DNA from: Alcaligenaceae bacterium CGII-47
GTDB lineage: Bacteria; Pseudomonadota; Gammaproteobacteria; Burkholderiales; Burkholderiaceae_B
Direction: 5' to 3'
Length of the DNA: 39,401 nt
NCBI GenBank assembly: GCA_019166125.1
Contig: JAHTBO010000015.1
Location: forward strand, 1-39,401
Shown here: positions 16,658 to 24,896 of the stretch, piece by piece
How the letters are laid out: each line of letters starts with the position of its first letter
Position numbering within the stretch: the stretch's first letter is position 1
Made by a program: the position numbers and the translations under genes
Notes under the pieces: model-generated
Seen by the model: the letters and a program-made list of their open reading frames with translations, nothing else
What the model was told of the DNA's origin: nothing
Databases searched by the model: none

Positions 16658-17962
16658 ATGGGCATGATTGCAGATGGTTTTATTGTCCTGTTTGTGCTCC
16701 TCCTGCTGCTAGGCGGTGGGGTATGGGTGTCATTATCGTTAGCTGGCGTATCTCTGGTGGGCATGTTCTTGTTTACCGGGGCGCCAATTCAGGCCGTCAT
16801 GCCGACGGTGATGTGGTCCTCGGTAAGCAGCTGGACGTTGGCAGCCTTGCCGATGTTCATTTGGATGGGGGAGATTCTGTGCCGGACTCGCTTGGCGACG
16901 GATCTCTTTCATGGACTTGCCCCGTGGCTGAATCGTTTGCCGGGCGGACTACTGCATATAAATATTGTCGGTTGCGGTTTATTCGCTGCCGTGTCGGGCT
17001 CTTCAGCGGCGACCTGCGCCACAGTCGGCCCTCTGACGCTGCGCGAACTCGCGAAACGAGGCTACGATGATCGCATGGCTATCGGTACATTGGCTGGGTC
17101 CGGCACGCTTGGGCTGCTGATCCCCCCTTCGATCTTAATGATTGTTTATGGGGTGGCGGCCAATGTGTCAATCTCCCGTCTATTCTTGGCTGGTGTACTT
17201 CCTGGCCTGCTGGTTATCGTGCTATTCATGTCTTACGTGGCCATTTGGGCGACACTGAATCGGCGGTCCATGCCAGCGGCTGACGCCCCCATGCCACTGC
17301 GCGAGAGGCTTGGCCGTCTGCGGTTATTGATGCCTGTCATGGCCCTGATTGTGGCGGTTATGGGGTCAATCTATATGGGGCTGGCCACTGCGACCGAGGC
17401 GGCTGCCATGGGCGTTGCAGGGGCGTTGCTGATTGCCGCGCTGAGCGGCGCACTGACCTGGGACAGCTTTCAGGCCAGCTTGCTGGCAGCGACGAAAACA
17501 TCATGCATGATTGCTTTTATTCTGGCAGGCGCCGCTTTTCTGTCTACCGTCATGGGGTATGCGGGCATTCCGCGTGCAATGGCTGTTTGGATCGCTGCTC
17601 AGGATTTGCCGCCTTATGTGCTACTGATGGCATTGATGGCGCTGTATCTGGTCATTGGTTGCTTTCTCGAAGGCGCATCGATGGTCGTTTTGACCGCCGC
17701 GTTCGTGGTGCCGATGGTTCGCGAAGCGGGTATCGACTTGGTATGGTTTGGTATCTTTATTGTCATCATGGTCGAGGTGGCACAGATCACCCCGCCGGTT
17801 GGGTTTAATCTGTTCGTCGTCCAGAGCTTGACGCCGCATGGCTTGTTTTATGTTGCCAGGTCGATCCTCCCGTTCCTGCTCTTGCTGTTCCTCACGATTG
17901 GGATATTAATGGTGTTCCCTCAGATTGCTTTATGGCTGCCCAATACAATGATGAATAATTGA
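16658..17962 (+). CDS. TRAP transporter large permease (DctM family)
   Basis: The protein has 434 residues, a normal DctM length, with about twelve hydrophobic segments. Conserved stretches include PMFIWMGEILCRTRLA, NIVGCGLFAAVSGSSAATCATVGP (residues about 103-126), GTLAGSGTLGLLIPPSI and AQITPPVGFNLFVVQ near the C-terminus, the sodium- and substrate-site loops of the family. Two ATGs are available at 16658 and 16664. It is the last gene of the TRAP unit and is convergent with the second two-winged-helix regulator, 29 bp away. Confidence 0.95.
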   Translation: MGMIADGFIVLFVLLLLLGGGVWVSLSLAGVSLVGMFLFTGAPIQAVMPTVMWSSVSSWTLAALPMFIWMGEILCRTRLATDLFHGLAPWLNRLPGGLLHINIVGCGLFAAVSGSSAATCATVGPLTLRELAKRGYDDRMAIGTLAGSGTLGLLIPPSILMIVYGVAANVSISRLFLAGVLPGLLVIVLFMSYVAIWATLNRRSMPAADAPMPLRERLGRLRLLMPVMALIVAVMGSIYMGLATATEAAAMGVAGALLIAALSGALTWDSFQASLLAATKTSCMIAFILAGAAFLSTVMGYAGIPRAMAVWIAAQDLPPYVLLMALMALYLVIGCFLEGASMVVLTAAFVVPMVREAGIDLVWFGIFIVIMVEVAQITPPVGFNLFVVQSLTPHGLFYVARSILPFLLLLFLTIGILMVFPQIALWLPNTMMNN

Positions 17963-17991
17963 TTATCTAAAGATAAGGCGCCAGGCTTTGC

Positions 17992-18954
17992 TTATTGTTG
18001 GCCGGTTTGCGAGTTGGGGATAGCACATCTGGCAACACTGGCGCGCCGCGCATGCATTAAATGCTCGCGCATCAGCGTACTGGCCAGTGTCATATTGTTG
18101 GCTTTGATGGCGTCCAAGATAGCGAGATGTTCGCGGTAGCACTCTATAATGCGGCGACTCTGGTCATAGTTGGAAAACTCGAGCAGGCGGCGCAGTTGGT
18201 TGTGACGCTGGACAATCTGTAAAAAGAATATATTGCCGCTAAATTCAGCTAACGCTTCGTGGAATGCCGAATCGGCTTTGAACATCTGCGCATGGCTAAT
18301 CGATTCGATTTGTGGGTGCCCAAGTATATAAATATGCTGTAAACGGATGCGCTCGAATATAGCGGGCTTTATTTTGAATCCGGGTAATAATAGCGCGCCG
18401 GGTTCGAGCGTGATTCTGAGGTCGTAGCTGGCGGTTAGCGCCTGCTGTGAATCTAAGGTTGGCAGGAATTCCCAGTGCCGTGTCCCTTTTCGCGTGATCA
18501 GACCGTCTTTGGCCAGACGTTGCAGCGTGCGCAACGCCACCGGCCGGTCTACCTTGTAACGCTGAATGATCGCGCTCTGGGTCAGAGAATCCGGAAGCTT
18601 GTCGGTCAGTCGGTCTTTGACTAATGTCTGATACAGGCGCTGATCAGCCGTTAGTGGAACCTTTATTTCTATGGACTCTAAGGCGTGGAAGGGCTTCGTC
18701 AAGACATAGCCGCGGTGCTTTTGTGTCTCTACTATTCCGTGTTCAGCTAATAGTTTCAGGGCCTCGCGAATTGGTGTGCGCGAGACTTCCAACATATCGG
18801 CAAGATGCTGTTCCCTGAGGTGGTGACCGACTTCGAACCTGGCATTTTGAATCAAATTTAAAATTTGAGTTGCAAAGTAGGCCCCTTGGTGTTCGTCACG
18901 CATCTTCACCATGGAGGTGTCTGCTTCGATTGGGCTTGTTGTGGAATCCGACAT
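17992..18954 (-). CDS. GntR/FCD regulator with two winged-helix domains (paralogue of the 9959 gene)
   Basis: The 320 residues have the same order as the regulator at 9959: a GntR winged helix at about 23-88 (EQHLADMLEVSRTPIREALK, HGIVETQKHRGYVL), a second winged-helix-like unit at about 105-165 (LTQSAIIQRYKVDRPVALRT, DGLITRKGTRHWEF), then an FCD domain with KADSAFHEALAEFSG and REHLAILDAI. Shared stretches such as TLDSQQ, LRRLLEFSNY and ASTLMREHL show common ancestry. It lies between the TRAP genes and the divergent SDR gene, whose promoter region contains several inverted repeats, so autoregulation and control of the SDR gene are plausible. Confidence 0.9.
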   Translation of the reverse strand: MSDSTTSPIEADTSMVKMRDEHQGAYFATQILNLIQNARFEVGHHLREQHLADMLEVSRTPIREALKLLAEHGIVETQKHRGYVLTKPFHALESIEIKVPLTADQRLYQTLVKDRLTDKLPDSLTQSAIIQRYKVDRPVALRTLQRLAKDGLITRKGTRHWEFLPTLDSQQALTASYDLRITLEPGALLLPGFKIKPAIFERIRLQHIYILGHPQIESISHAQMFKADSAFHEALAEFSGNIFFLQIVQRHNQLRRLLEFSNYDQSRRIIECYREHLAILDAIKANNMTLASTLMREHLMHARRASVARCAIPNSQTGQQ

Positions 18955-19287
18955 GGGTAGCCGCCGTGAAAATCGGGTCCGTCAAAGAACTCAGTATTAT
19001 TACAATGAAATCTGCGAGTGGCGGAATTGGCTAAATATTAGCTTGTAACATTATAACAAAAGCCACCTGATTCGTTCTTGTTATTCACCTAAGCTGATTC
19101 AGTGGATATGATTGGGCTGACGATCGTATTTATAAGGGCCAGTCCTGCTTTCGCCAAGCGTATGGCAGCTTGCCGCAGTAATTTTTGTATAGTAAGATGC
19201 AATTTATACAATCAATACGCTCATTAAGCCCTGAACGTGTGGTGATGGCACCTCATCGGTCTGGGCTCGAGCAAGTCAGGGGGATTC
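18955..19287. promoter_or_regulatory. 333-bp divergent regulatory region with inverted repeats
   Basis: No gene is seen here. It is AT-rich near the middle. ATAACAA (19053-19059) and TTGTTAT (19078-19084) form a perfect seven-base inverted repeat. TTGTATA (19185-19191) and TATACAA (19205-19211) form a second one, about 80 bp ahead of the SDR gene. Both contain the TTGT/ACAA theme expected of GntR-family operators. Confidence 0.5.
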
Positions 19288-20073
19288 ATGGATTTAGGAA
19301 TAAAAGGGCGTGTTGCTCTGGTGCATGGTGGTGGTGGCGGGCTTGGTTCGGCTATTTCGTTAGCGCTGGCTCAGGAAGGCTGTTTGACTGCTGTTTGTGA
19401 TGTCAATCTTGACGCGGCCCAAGCGACGGCGCAACGTATATCAACGGCGGGTGGGCGGGCCATTGCGGTGCAATGGGATCTGGCGGATGCCGCTGCGCAT
19501 GCTGATCGGCATGCGCAAATTGTGGCAGAGCTTGGCGAGGTTGATATTCTGGTGAACAACACTGGCGGGCCACCTCCTACTACGGCGAAAAATGCCGATC
19601 CGGCTTTGTGGGCGCGTTTTTTTGACGAAATGGTGCTCTCCGTCATCCAAATTACCGACCTGGTATTGCCATCGATGGAAAAAAAGGGCTGGGGACGCAT
19701 CATCACCAGCACGTCTTCTGGCGTCATTGTGCCGATTCCCAATCTGGCTATTTCGAATGCCTTGCGCATGTCATTGGTCGGCTGGTCCAAAACCCTGGCC
19801 CGGGAAGTCGCACCCAGCGGCATCACCGCGAATATTGTCCTGCCCGGGCGCATTGCCACCGCTCGTATCCAGCAACTGGATGAAGCCAAGGCCGCGCGCG
19901 ATGGCGTATCGATTGAACAGATCCAAAAGGCCAGTACTCAGACGATTCCGATGCAGCGTTACGGCCGCACCGAGGAATATGGTCAGGTGGTCGCCTTTTT
20001 GGCCAGCCAAGCGGCATCGTATGTCACCGGCTCGGTCATGCGCGTGGACGGCGGTTTGATCGCCAATATCTAA
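19288..20073 (+). CDS. Degenerate short-chain dehydrogenase/reductase (BKR_like_SDR_like type)
   Basis: The protein is 261 residues with an SDR Rossmann fold, but the usual signatures are altered. The nucleotide loop is GGGGGLG (14-20), NNAG is replaced by NNTGGPPP (90-97), and where YxxxK should follow the serine strand STSSG the sequence is ISNALRMSL, with Ile155 and Leu159 at the Tyr and Lys positions. A recognised SDR subgroup lacks the catalytic tetrad in this way while keeping the fold and the C-terminal VTGSVMRVDGG. Whether it is a reductase is therefore doubtful. AGGGGG precedes the ATG. It is divergent from the second two-winged-helix regulator. Confidence 0.9.
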   Translation: MDLGIKGRVALVHGGGGGLGSAISLALAQEGCLTAVCDVNLDAAQATAQRISTAGGRAIAVQWDLADAAAHADRHAQIVAELGEVDILVNNTGGPPPTTAKNADPALWARFFDEMVLSVIQITDLVLPSMEKKGWGRIITSTSSGVIVPIPNLAISNALRMSLVGWSKTLAREVAPSGITANIVLPGRIATARIQQLDEAKAARDGVSIEQIQKASTQTIPMQRYGRTEEYGQVVAFLASQAASYVTGSVMRVDGGLIANI

Positions 20074-20120
20074 TCCGCCGAAATCATGCCCTTGTCGTTG
20101 ACGCGAGCCGACACAAAGGT

Positions 20121-21245
20121 CTAGTTCGGGGTGCCCAGGTCCACTGCCGACTCTTTGTGATTCATTGGCCAGGATAGGATCCGGTTCGCATCCAGATCCT
20201 GCTTGTTCAAGTCGACGACGCGAATGGTGCTGTCCTCGTAGGTACGAAAGTAAAAACGTCGTGCCGTGAGATCATTGGCGCTCGTCCACTGGGTGTAGTC
20301 AGCATTGATATTGCCATCCTTGTCCTTTTCACCGTCGCGCGCCACGCCCTTGGGAATGTCGAAGTTGTTCAGGATGTGAAAGGCCTGGAAGATCGCATGG
20401 TTGGCGTCGGGGCTCTGGGCGACGCCGTGCGCAAAGATGGCCGCCCGTACAAAGCGCGAGGGGGATGTGAAGTCGCCAGGCATGCCCAAAAGACCGGTGC
20501 CCTGACCAAGGCCTTCGATCTCGACGCCACCCAGTCTTTGCGCTGGTGAGTTCTGCAAACTGAGGTTCACATAGTTCTGTAGATTGGTCATGTGCCAGTC
20601 GAAGGGCGGATTGTTTGTTATGACGCCGATATTATTGTCGTGAATATTTAACTTGCCCGCTACATATTCGATCACGATGGACTTGCCAGAAGTATCGGTG
20701 ACGACAAAGTGCACTGGCAGCACGATCTTGAATTTATTAAAAATCACGGGGGCGACGGTCACATCGGCTAAGCCTTGGCGAACCTCGTCCACCGTAGCGA
20801 AATTGTCCAAAATATAAGAGCCAAGCTCCCAGGACGCCAATGTACGAGAGGCGTTCGCCGGGTTATAGGGCTGGAACTGGGCCGACTGGTTGAAATAGAA
20901 TAGGCCCATCGATAGACCTTTCTCGTTTAGTCCATCCACAAGATGGGGCATTCCCATCGGGCTGACTCCGACGCTGGCATACTTGGCCTTCCAACTGAGC
21001 CCCGGCTTGCCATCCGGCGTCGTGCCGGTGCGCGCTTGGGCCCGTGGAATCACAATGACGGATGACTCAAGGTTGACGTTGAACTCCATAGTACGGGCGC
21101 GGACCACATTGCCATCGACTGCCGTCAAGGTGATACCCGTGCAAGCCTGGGCAGTTGGCGCAAAGCCCATGGCGCAAACCACGAGCCAAACGAGGACGCG
21201 CATTCGGCGCTTGAGGGTCGAGCTATTTATTTGCATTTCCGGCAT
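20121..21245 (-). CDS. Exported Ntn hydrolase of the choloylglycine hydrolase / penicillin V acylase family
   Basis: The protein is 374 residues. A signal peptide ends in PTAQA, directly before Cys35 of CTGITL, so cleavage would expose the N-terminal nucleophile Cys of this Ntn family; the mature enzyme would be periplasmic. Arg and an acidic residue follow in RARTMEF at mature positions 17 and 20, with Glu where bacterial bile-salt hydrolases often have Asp. EKGLSMGLFYFNQ, VVTDTSGKSIVIEY and GVITNNPPFDWHMTNL are further family motifs. Known members cut penicillin V, conjugated bile acids or acyl-homoserine lactones. Start codons at 21245 or 21236 are both possible. It lies 51 bp after the TauE-like gene, same strand. 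Confidence 0.93.
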   Translation of the reverse strand: MPEMQINSSTLKRRMRVLVWLVVCAMGFAPTAQACTGITLTAVDGNVVRARTMEFNVNLESSVIVIPRAQARTGTTPDGKPGLSWKAKYASVGVSPMGMPHLVDGLNEKGLSMGLFYFNQSAQFQPYNPANASRTLASWELGSYILDNFATVDEVRQGLADVTVAPVIFNKFKIVLPVHFVVTDTSGKSIVIEYVAGKLNIHDNNIGVITNNPPFDWHMTNLQNYVNLSLQNSPAQRLGGVEIEGLGQGTGLLGMPGDFTSPSRFVRAAIFAHGVAQSPDANHAIFQAFHILNNFDIPKGVARDGEKDKDGNINADYTQWTSANDLTARRFYFRTYEDSTIRVVDLNKQDLDANRILSWPMNHKESAVDLGTPN

Positions 21246-21296
21246 CTCGGTTTGGGCTTGAAGTACAGATTCTAACCTCTAACACATGCGTGCTTG

Positions 21297-22061
21297 CTAC
21301 ACCAATAAGGACGTGACGCCGATGAGCAGCAGCAAGAGCAAAGAAATTTTTCTCAGGAGCGCTTGATGTTTGCCTATCGAGTAGTGATGCAAGTAAACGC
21401 CCAGGAGATTGCCCAGGATCACCGCAGGCAATAGGCTCAGGATGTAGACCCCATGCTGCGCGGTGACAAAGCCACCGAAGGCCAAGGGCGTCAGCGTGGC
21501 GATCTGTGCCAAACTGAAATAGACGATACAGACTGCGCGCATGACTGTAAGCGGCAAAGACCGGTCCGAGAGCATGTATAGGATCACGGGTGGCCCCCCT
21601 ATACCTGCGATAGCTGTCATAACGCCACTTATTGCACCGGCTAATGAATCCTGTATCACGCCGCGCCGGCCCTGGTAATACCATCCAGCCAACATAAGCG
21701 AGGCCACCAGGATCACAATAAGCGCGACGGTCTTGCGCATGATTGTTGCGTCGACCAGATGGAGCATGGCCAGACCGATAGGCAGTCCTAGCAATGAGGG
21801 GATAAACAGTCGCAACACAAGCCGCCAATCTACGTGACGTAAGGCCTCAGGCAATAGTTGAAAGGTTGCTAGCAGATTCAGGCTTAGTACCAGCACTACG
21901 ACATCTGCGGGCGGCATCAATAGGCTAAATATTGGCGCCATCAGGAGCCCCGCGCCGAAACCGGAGAACGCTCGCATGGCGCTGCCAACAGCGGTGGCGC
22001 CAGCGAGTGCGGCAAATACAGCCAAAGGTGGTAACAGCTGGAGAATCCAATCAGGCATCAT
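21297..22061 (-). CDS. TauE/SafE-family membrane permease
   Basis: The 254 residues are strongly hydrophobic, with about eight membrane segments. The two family repeats are visible as GSAMRAFSGFGAGLLMAPIFSLL (about 25-47) and AGAISGVMTAIAGIGGPPVILYML (about 141-165), the second with the typical GGPPV motif. TauE/SafE proteins are proposed exporters of sulfite, sulfoacetate or other organic anions. It begins only nine bases after the end of the ABC permease gene, so it belongs to the same transcript. The link to a Tau/Ssu-type ABC importer makes a sulfur-containing substrate worth testing, although the family is also found elsewhere. Confidence 0.9.
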   Translation of the reverse strand: MMPDWILQLLPPLAVFAALAGATAVGSAMRAFSGFGAGLLMAPIFSLLMPPADVVVLVLSLNLLATFQLLPEALRHVDWRLVLRLFIPSLLGLPIGLAMLHLVDATIMRKTVALIVILVASLMLAGWYYQGRRGVIQDSLAGAISGVMTAIAGIGGPPVILYMLSDRSLPLTVMRAVCIVYFSLAQIATLTPLAFGGFVTAQHGVYILSLLPAVILGNLLGVYLHHYSIGKHQALLRKISLLLLLLIGVTSLLV

Positions 22062-22070
22062 GCTGCTTTT

Positions 22071-22949
22071 TTAGTTCTGCATGCCCCAACGACGGATTGT
22101 GGCTTTCTCAAGGGCATTAAATATAACATTTTCTACAAATAGTCCGATTAGAATGACCATGAACAATCCTGCAAAAACACTTGGGATTTCAAGTATGTTT
22201 TTTTTCTCGTAGATGAACCAACCTAATCCACCGGAGCCCGAGCTTACGCCGAAAACTAACTCTGCGGCGATCAAGGTGCGCCAGGCAAATGCCCAACCGA
22301 TCTTCAAGCCGGACAGAATACTGGCGAACGCCGCAGGGATAAGTATCTGCCAGACATAAGAGAATCCACCCAGACCATAGTTACGTCCTACCATACGCAG
22401 TGTTAGCGACACGGATAAAAAGCCCGAGTGCGTGTTCAGTGCGACTGCCCAAAGTACAGAGTGCACCAGTACAAACACTAAACTGCCTTCGCCCAGCCCA
22501 AACCAGATTAATGATAGGGGCAGCAATGCAATCGCCGGTAATGGATTAAACATAGCCGTTAGTGTTTCAAGGATATCTGTACCAATGCGGGTGGTAATCG
22601 CGAGTATGGTCAGTAATGCGGCCAACCCAATACCAGCGGCGTAGCCTACCAGCAATACGCGAATGGATGTCCAGGCTTTGAGTAATAATCCCCCGGAAAC
22701 AATACCGTCGATTAAAGCTTTGATCGTGTCTACGAAGGTTGGAAAAATCAAGGGGTTATTCAGATTGTTGGCGTAGATCTGCCAAATCAGCGCAAGTGTT
22801 ATTAGAATAAGCAGCTTGCGTATGCCACCGATATTAAAGACGCGTTCCCACCAGGACAAAGGCTTCTCGACGATACCGAAAGACTCCGAAGCAATGGGGT
22901 CGCAATAAATTTCGGGCCGAGATGGCATCGATCTTATCGACTCAGACAT
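22071..22949 (-). CDS. ABC transporter permease (TauC/SsuC/NrtB type)
   Basis: The protein is 292 residues with six predicted membrane segments. The cytoplasmic EAA loop is visible as GLGGFSYVWQILIPAAFASILSGLKIG (about 190-216), in which the pattern IPAAxxxxxxGLKIG is characteristic of the taurine/sulfonate/nitrate permease group. Its ATG overlaps the end of the ATPase gene by eight bases, and AGAGG stands seven bases upstream. It forms an importer with the ATPase and binding protein. Normal length, no damage seen. Confidence 0.94.
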   Translation of the reverse strand: MSESIRSMPSRPEIYCDPIASESFGIVEKPLSWWERVFNIGGIRKLLILITLALIWQIYANNLNNPLIFPTFVDTIKALIDGIVSGGLLLKAWTSIRVLLVGYAAGIGLAALLTILAITTRIGTDILETLTAMFNPLPAIALLPLSLIWFGLGEGSLVFVLVHSVLWAVALNTHSGFLSVSLTLRMVGRNYGLGGFSYVWQILIPAAFASILSGLKIGWAFAWRTLIAAELVFGVSSGSGGLGWFIYEKKNILEIPSVFAGLFMVILIGLFVENVIFNALEKATIRRWGMQN

Positions 22950-23742
22950 AATTTACCTCTGCTTCGTTTTCCGGGTAGTTAATGAACAGCATGTCGTTGA
23001 TTTTGTCTTCCAGCGCCTGACGTAAAGCGGTGTCCTGTTCATCTCGAGCCAAGCTATTTAGCTCGGCCTTTACCTGCCCCGGGTGGGGGGTCAGTAGCAA
23101 TATACGATTGCCAATCCGTATTGCTTCGGGGATGGAGTGTGTGACAAACAGTACCGTGAACTTCGTGTCATCCCACAGTTGTAATAATTCATCTTGCATC
23201 ATCCGGCGGGTGAGCGCGTCCAGTGCTGCGAACGGTTCATCCATCAATAATATCGCTGGTTCCATCGCCATGCCTCGCGCGATGGCAACGCGTTGCTTCA
23301 TCCCACCTGATAGCATATGCGGGTGGCTGTCGGCAAACTTGGTCAAATTAACCTTGGCGATATACTCCATCGCCTTTTCAGTTGCTTCACGTTTGTTCAT
23401 TTTGCCACTGGCTTGCAATGGGAACGCGACGTTCTCGAGTATGGTCTTCCACGGAAGGAGTTGGTCAAACTCCTGAAAAACCATCATCCGGTCTGGGCCA
23501 GGGCTTTCTACGTCACGGCCCTGAAGACGGATTCTTCCTTCTATAGGCTTGATGTAGCCCCCAACCGCCTTTAGTAATGAAGACTTACCGCAGCCAGATG
23601 GGCCAAGCAGCACGAAACGATCACCGGACTCAACCTTGAAGCTGACCTTGTACGTTGCGGTGATTAAGTGCTCTATTGTTTTATATTGCAGTGTCACACC
23701 CTGAACTTCGAGTAGTGCAGTCTGCTGGTCATGCTGATTCAT
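22942..23742 (-). CDS. ABC transporter ATP-binding protein (TauB/SsuB type)
   Basis: I choose the ATG at 23742, six bases after GAGG, over a TTG six bases earlier; this gives 266 residues. Walker A is GPSGCGKSS, the Q-loop is MVFQEFDQLLPWKT, the signature is LSGGMKQRVAIARG, Walker B is ILLMDEPFAALD, and the H-loop is LFVTHSIPEA. The Q-loop and D-loop wording is that of the nitrate/sulfonate/taurine importer ATPases. The protein energises uptake at the cytoplasmic face of the inner membrane. Confidence 0.95.
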   Translation of the reverse strand: MNQHDQQTALLEVQGVTLQYKTIEHLITATYKVSFKVESGDRFVLLGPSGCGKSSLLKAVGGYIKPIEGRIRLQGRDVESPGPDRMMVFQEFDQLLPWKTILENVAFPLQASGKMNKREATEKAMEYIAKVNLTKFADSHPHMLSGGMKQRVAIARGMAMEPAILLMDEPFAALDALTRRMMQDELLQLWDDTKFTVLFVTHSIPEAIRIGNRILLLTPHPGQVKAELNSLARDEQDTALRQALEDKINDMLFINYPENEAEVNYV

Positions 23743-23797
23743 TTGCAACCTCTGCCTGATTGGTGCACCCGCGAAGGTACGGGTGCACCGAGCGTGC

Positions 23798-24808
23798 TTA
23801 GCTTCCCTTTAGATCATGGACCTCTGGAAAGAACAGATCCTTCCATGACTCTGGGCGGTTTTTGATGGTTCCCACCGTATTCATGAATTGGGCATAGGGC
23901 AGAATGCGTTCCGGCGCCATTGTGTAGTGAATTTCCGGATCACGGATCATCTTTTCAATGAACTCTACCGCTTCTTTGCCGCCGGTATCCTTCACGTAAA
24001 GTTCGGCCGCCTCGCGCGGGTTGGCATTGATCCAGGCCGTCGCTTCCTTTAACGCATCCAGCACGGCCTTGAAGGTCTTGGGATTCTCGGTGCGGAACTT
24101 GTCAGTGCCCCATACCATCAGGAAAGTATTGGCACCGCCCATGATGTCGTAAGAATTCAATACAACATGGACCTTCTCGTTTTGCAATGCGATGTACTGG
24201 AAGGGTGGCGTAGTAAAGTTGGATCGGATACCTGCCGAGCCGGACAACATCGCATTCAGGCCTTCGGGGTGCGGTAAATTGACCATCAATCGATTGAGCT
24301 TTTTATAGTTATCTATCCCCCATTCTTTGGCAGCCGCCATTTGCAGGTAAACGGTCTGCACCGATGATCCTGCACCCGCCATCGCTATTTTGTCTTGGTC
24401 GGTAAAATCCTTGATTGTTTTAATCTCTGGTGCGACGGACACCAACAGGTTCGGCATGGAGCTTAAGGCGGCGACCCCATGAACCTTGACGTTGGTGCGC
24501 GTCTTGTCCCAAAGAATAATGGCGGGGCCCGTGCCACCCGAGGCAAAATCCAACTGACCCGATAATAAGGCGTCATTGGCTGCAGAGCCGGAACCAAAAC
24601 GCGACCAAGTTACCTTCGTATTTTCCATCCCCGCATTTTTAAGTTGCTTTTGAACTAATTGATTCACATTCATGACTGCCAGAGGCAGATAGCCAATCCC
24701 AAATTGGCGAGCTAAGATGACCTCATTGGTTTCAGCGTGTGCCGCACCGACCATCATAAGTGCACATATCGCGCCAGCTGCATAGCGCATCAATCGCTTT
24801 GTCTTCAT
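23798..24808 (-). CDS. ABC transporter substrate-binding protein (NMT1/TauA/SsuA type)
   Basis: The 336 residues begin with a signal peptide ending near VGAAHAETN. The mature protein shows the NMT1/SsuA pattern: ARQFGIGYLPLAVMNVNQLV, VTWSRFGSGSAANDALLSGQLDFASGGTGPAI and a C-terminal WINANPREAAELYVKDTGG. This family binds sulfonates, taurine, nitrate, pyrimidine precursors or aromatic acids, so the ligand is open. AAAGGAG precedes the ATG at the ideal distance. The gene heads the ABC-TauE-Ntn hydrolase run and follows a GntR gene 89 bp upstream. Confidence 0.93.
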   Translation of the reverse strand: MKTKRLMRYAAGAICALMMVGAAHAETNEVILARQFGIGYLPLAVMNVNQLVQKQLKNAGMENTKVTWSRFGSGSAANDALLSGQLDFASGGTGPAIILWDKTRTNVKVHGVAALSSMPNLLVSVAPEIKTIKDFTDQDKIAMAGAGSSVQTVYLQMAAAKEWGIDNYKKLNRLMVNLPHPEGLNAMLSGSAGIRSNFTTPPFQYIALQNEKVHVVLNSYDIMGGANTFLMVWGTDKFRTENPKTFKAVLDALKEATAWINANPREAAELYVKDTGGKEAVEFIEKMIRDPEIHYTMAPERILPYAQFMNTVGTIKNRPESWKDLFFPEVHDLKGS

Positions 24809-24896
24809 GGTGTTCTCCTTTGGATAAATATGCCGCTACTTGTCCGGCGGCTTCGTGTATTACTGCAGGTCATGCGATTTTTATCGCGTTTGATCT

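Noticed and set aside
17963-17976. TTATCT-AA-AGATAA inverted repeat between convergent genes as a terminator
   Set aside because: Six AT-rich pairs with a two-base centre and no T-run are too weak to claim termination.
21223-21828. A 201-codon minus-strand frame overlapping the TauE/SafE gene
   Set aside because: It is an alternative frame of the TauE/SafE gene; only the TauE frame has membrane segments and family motifs.
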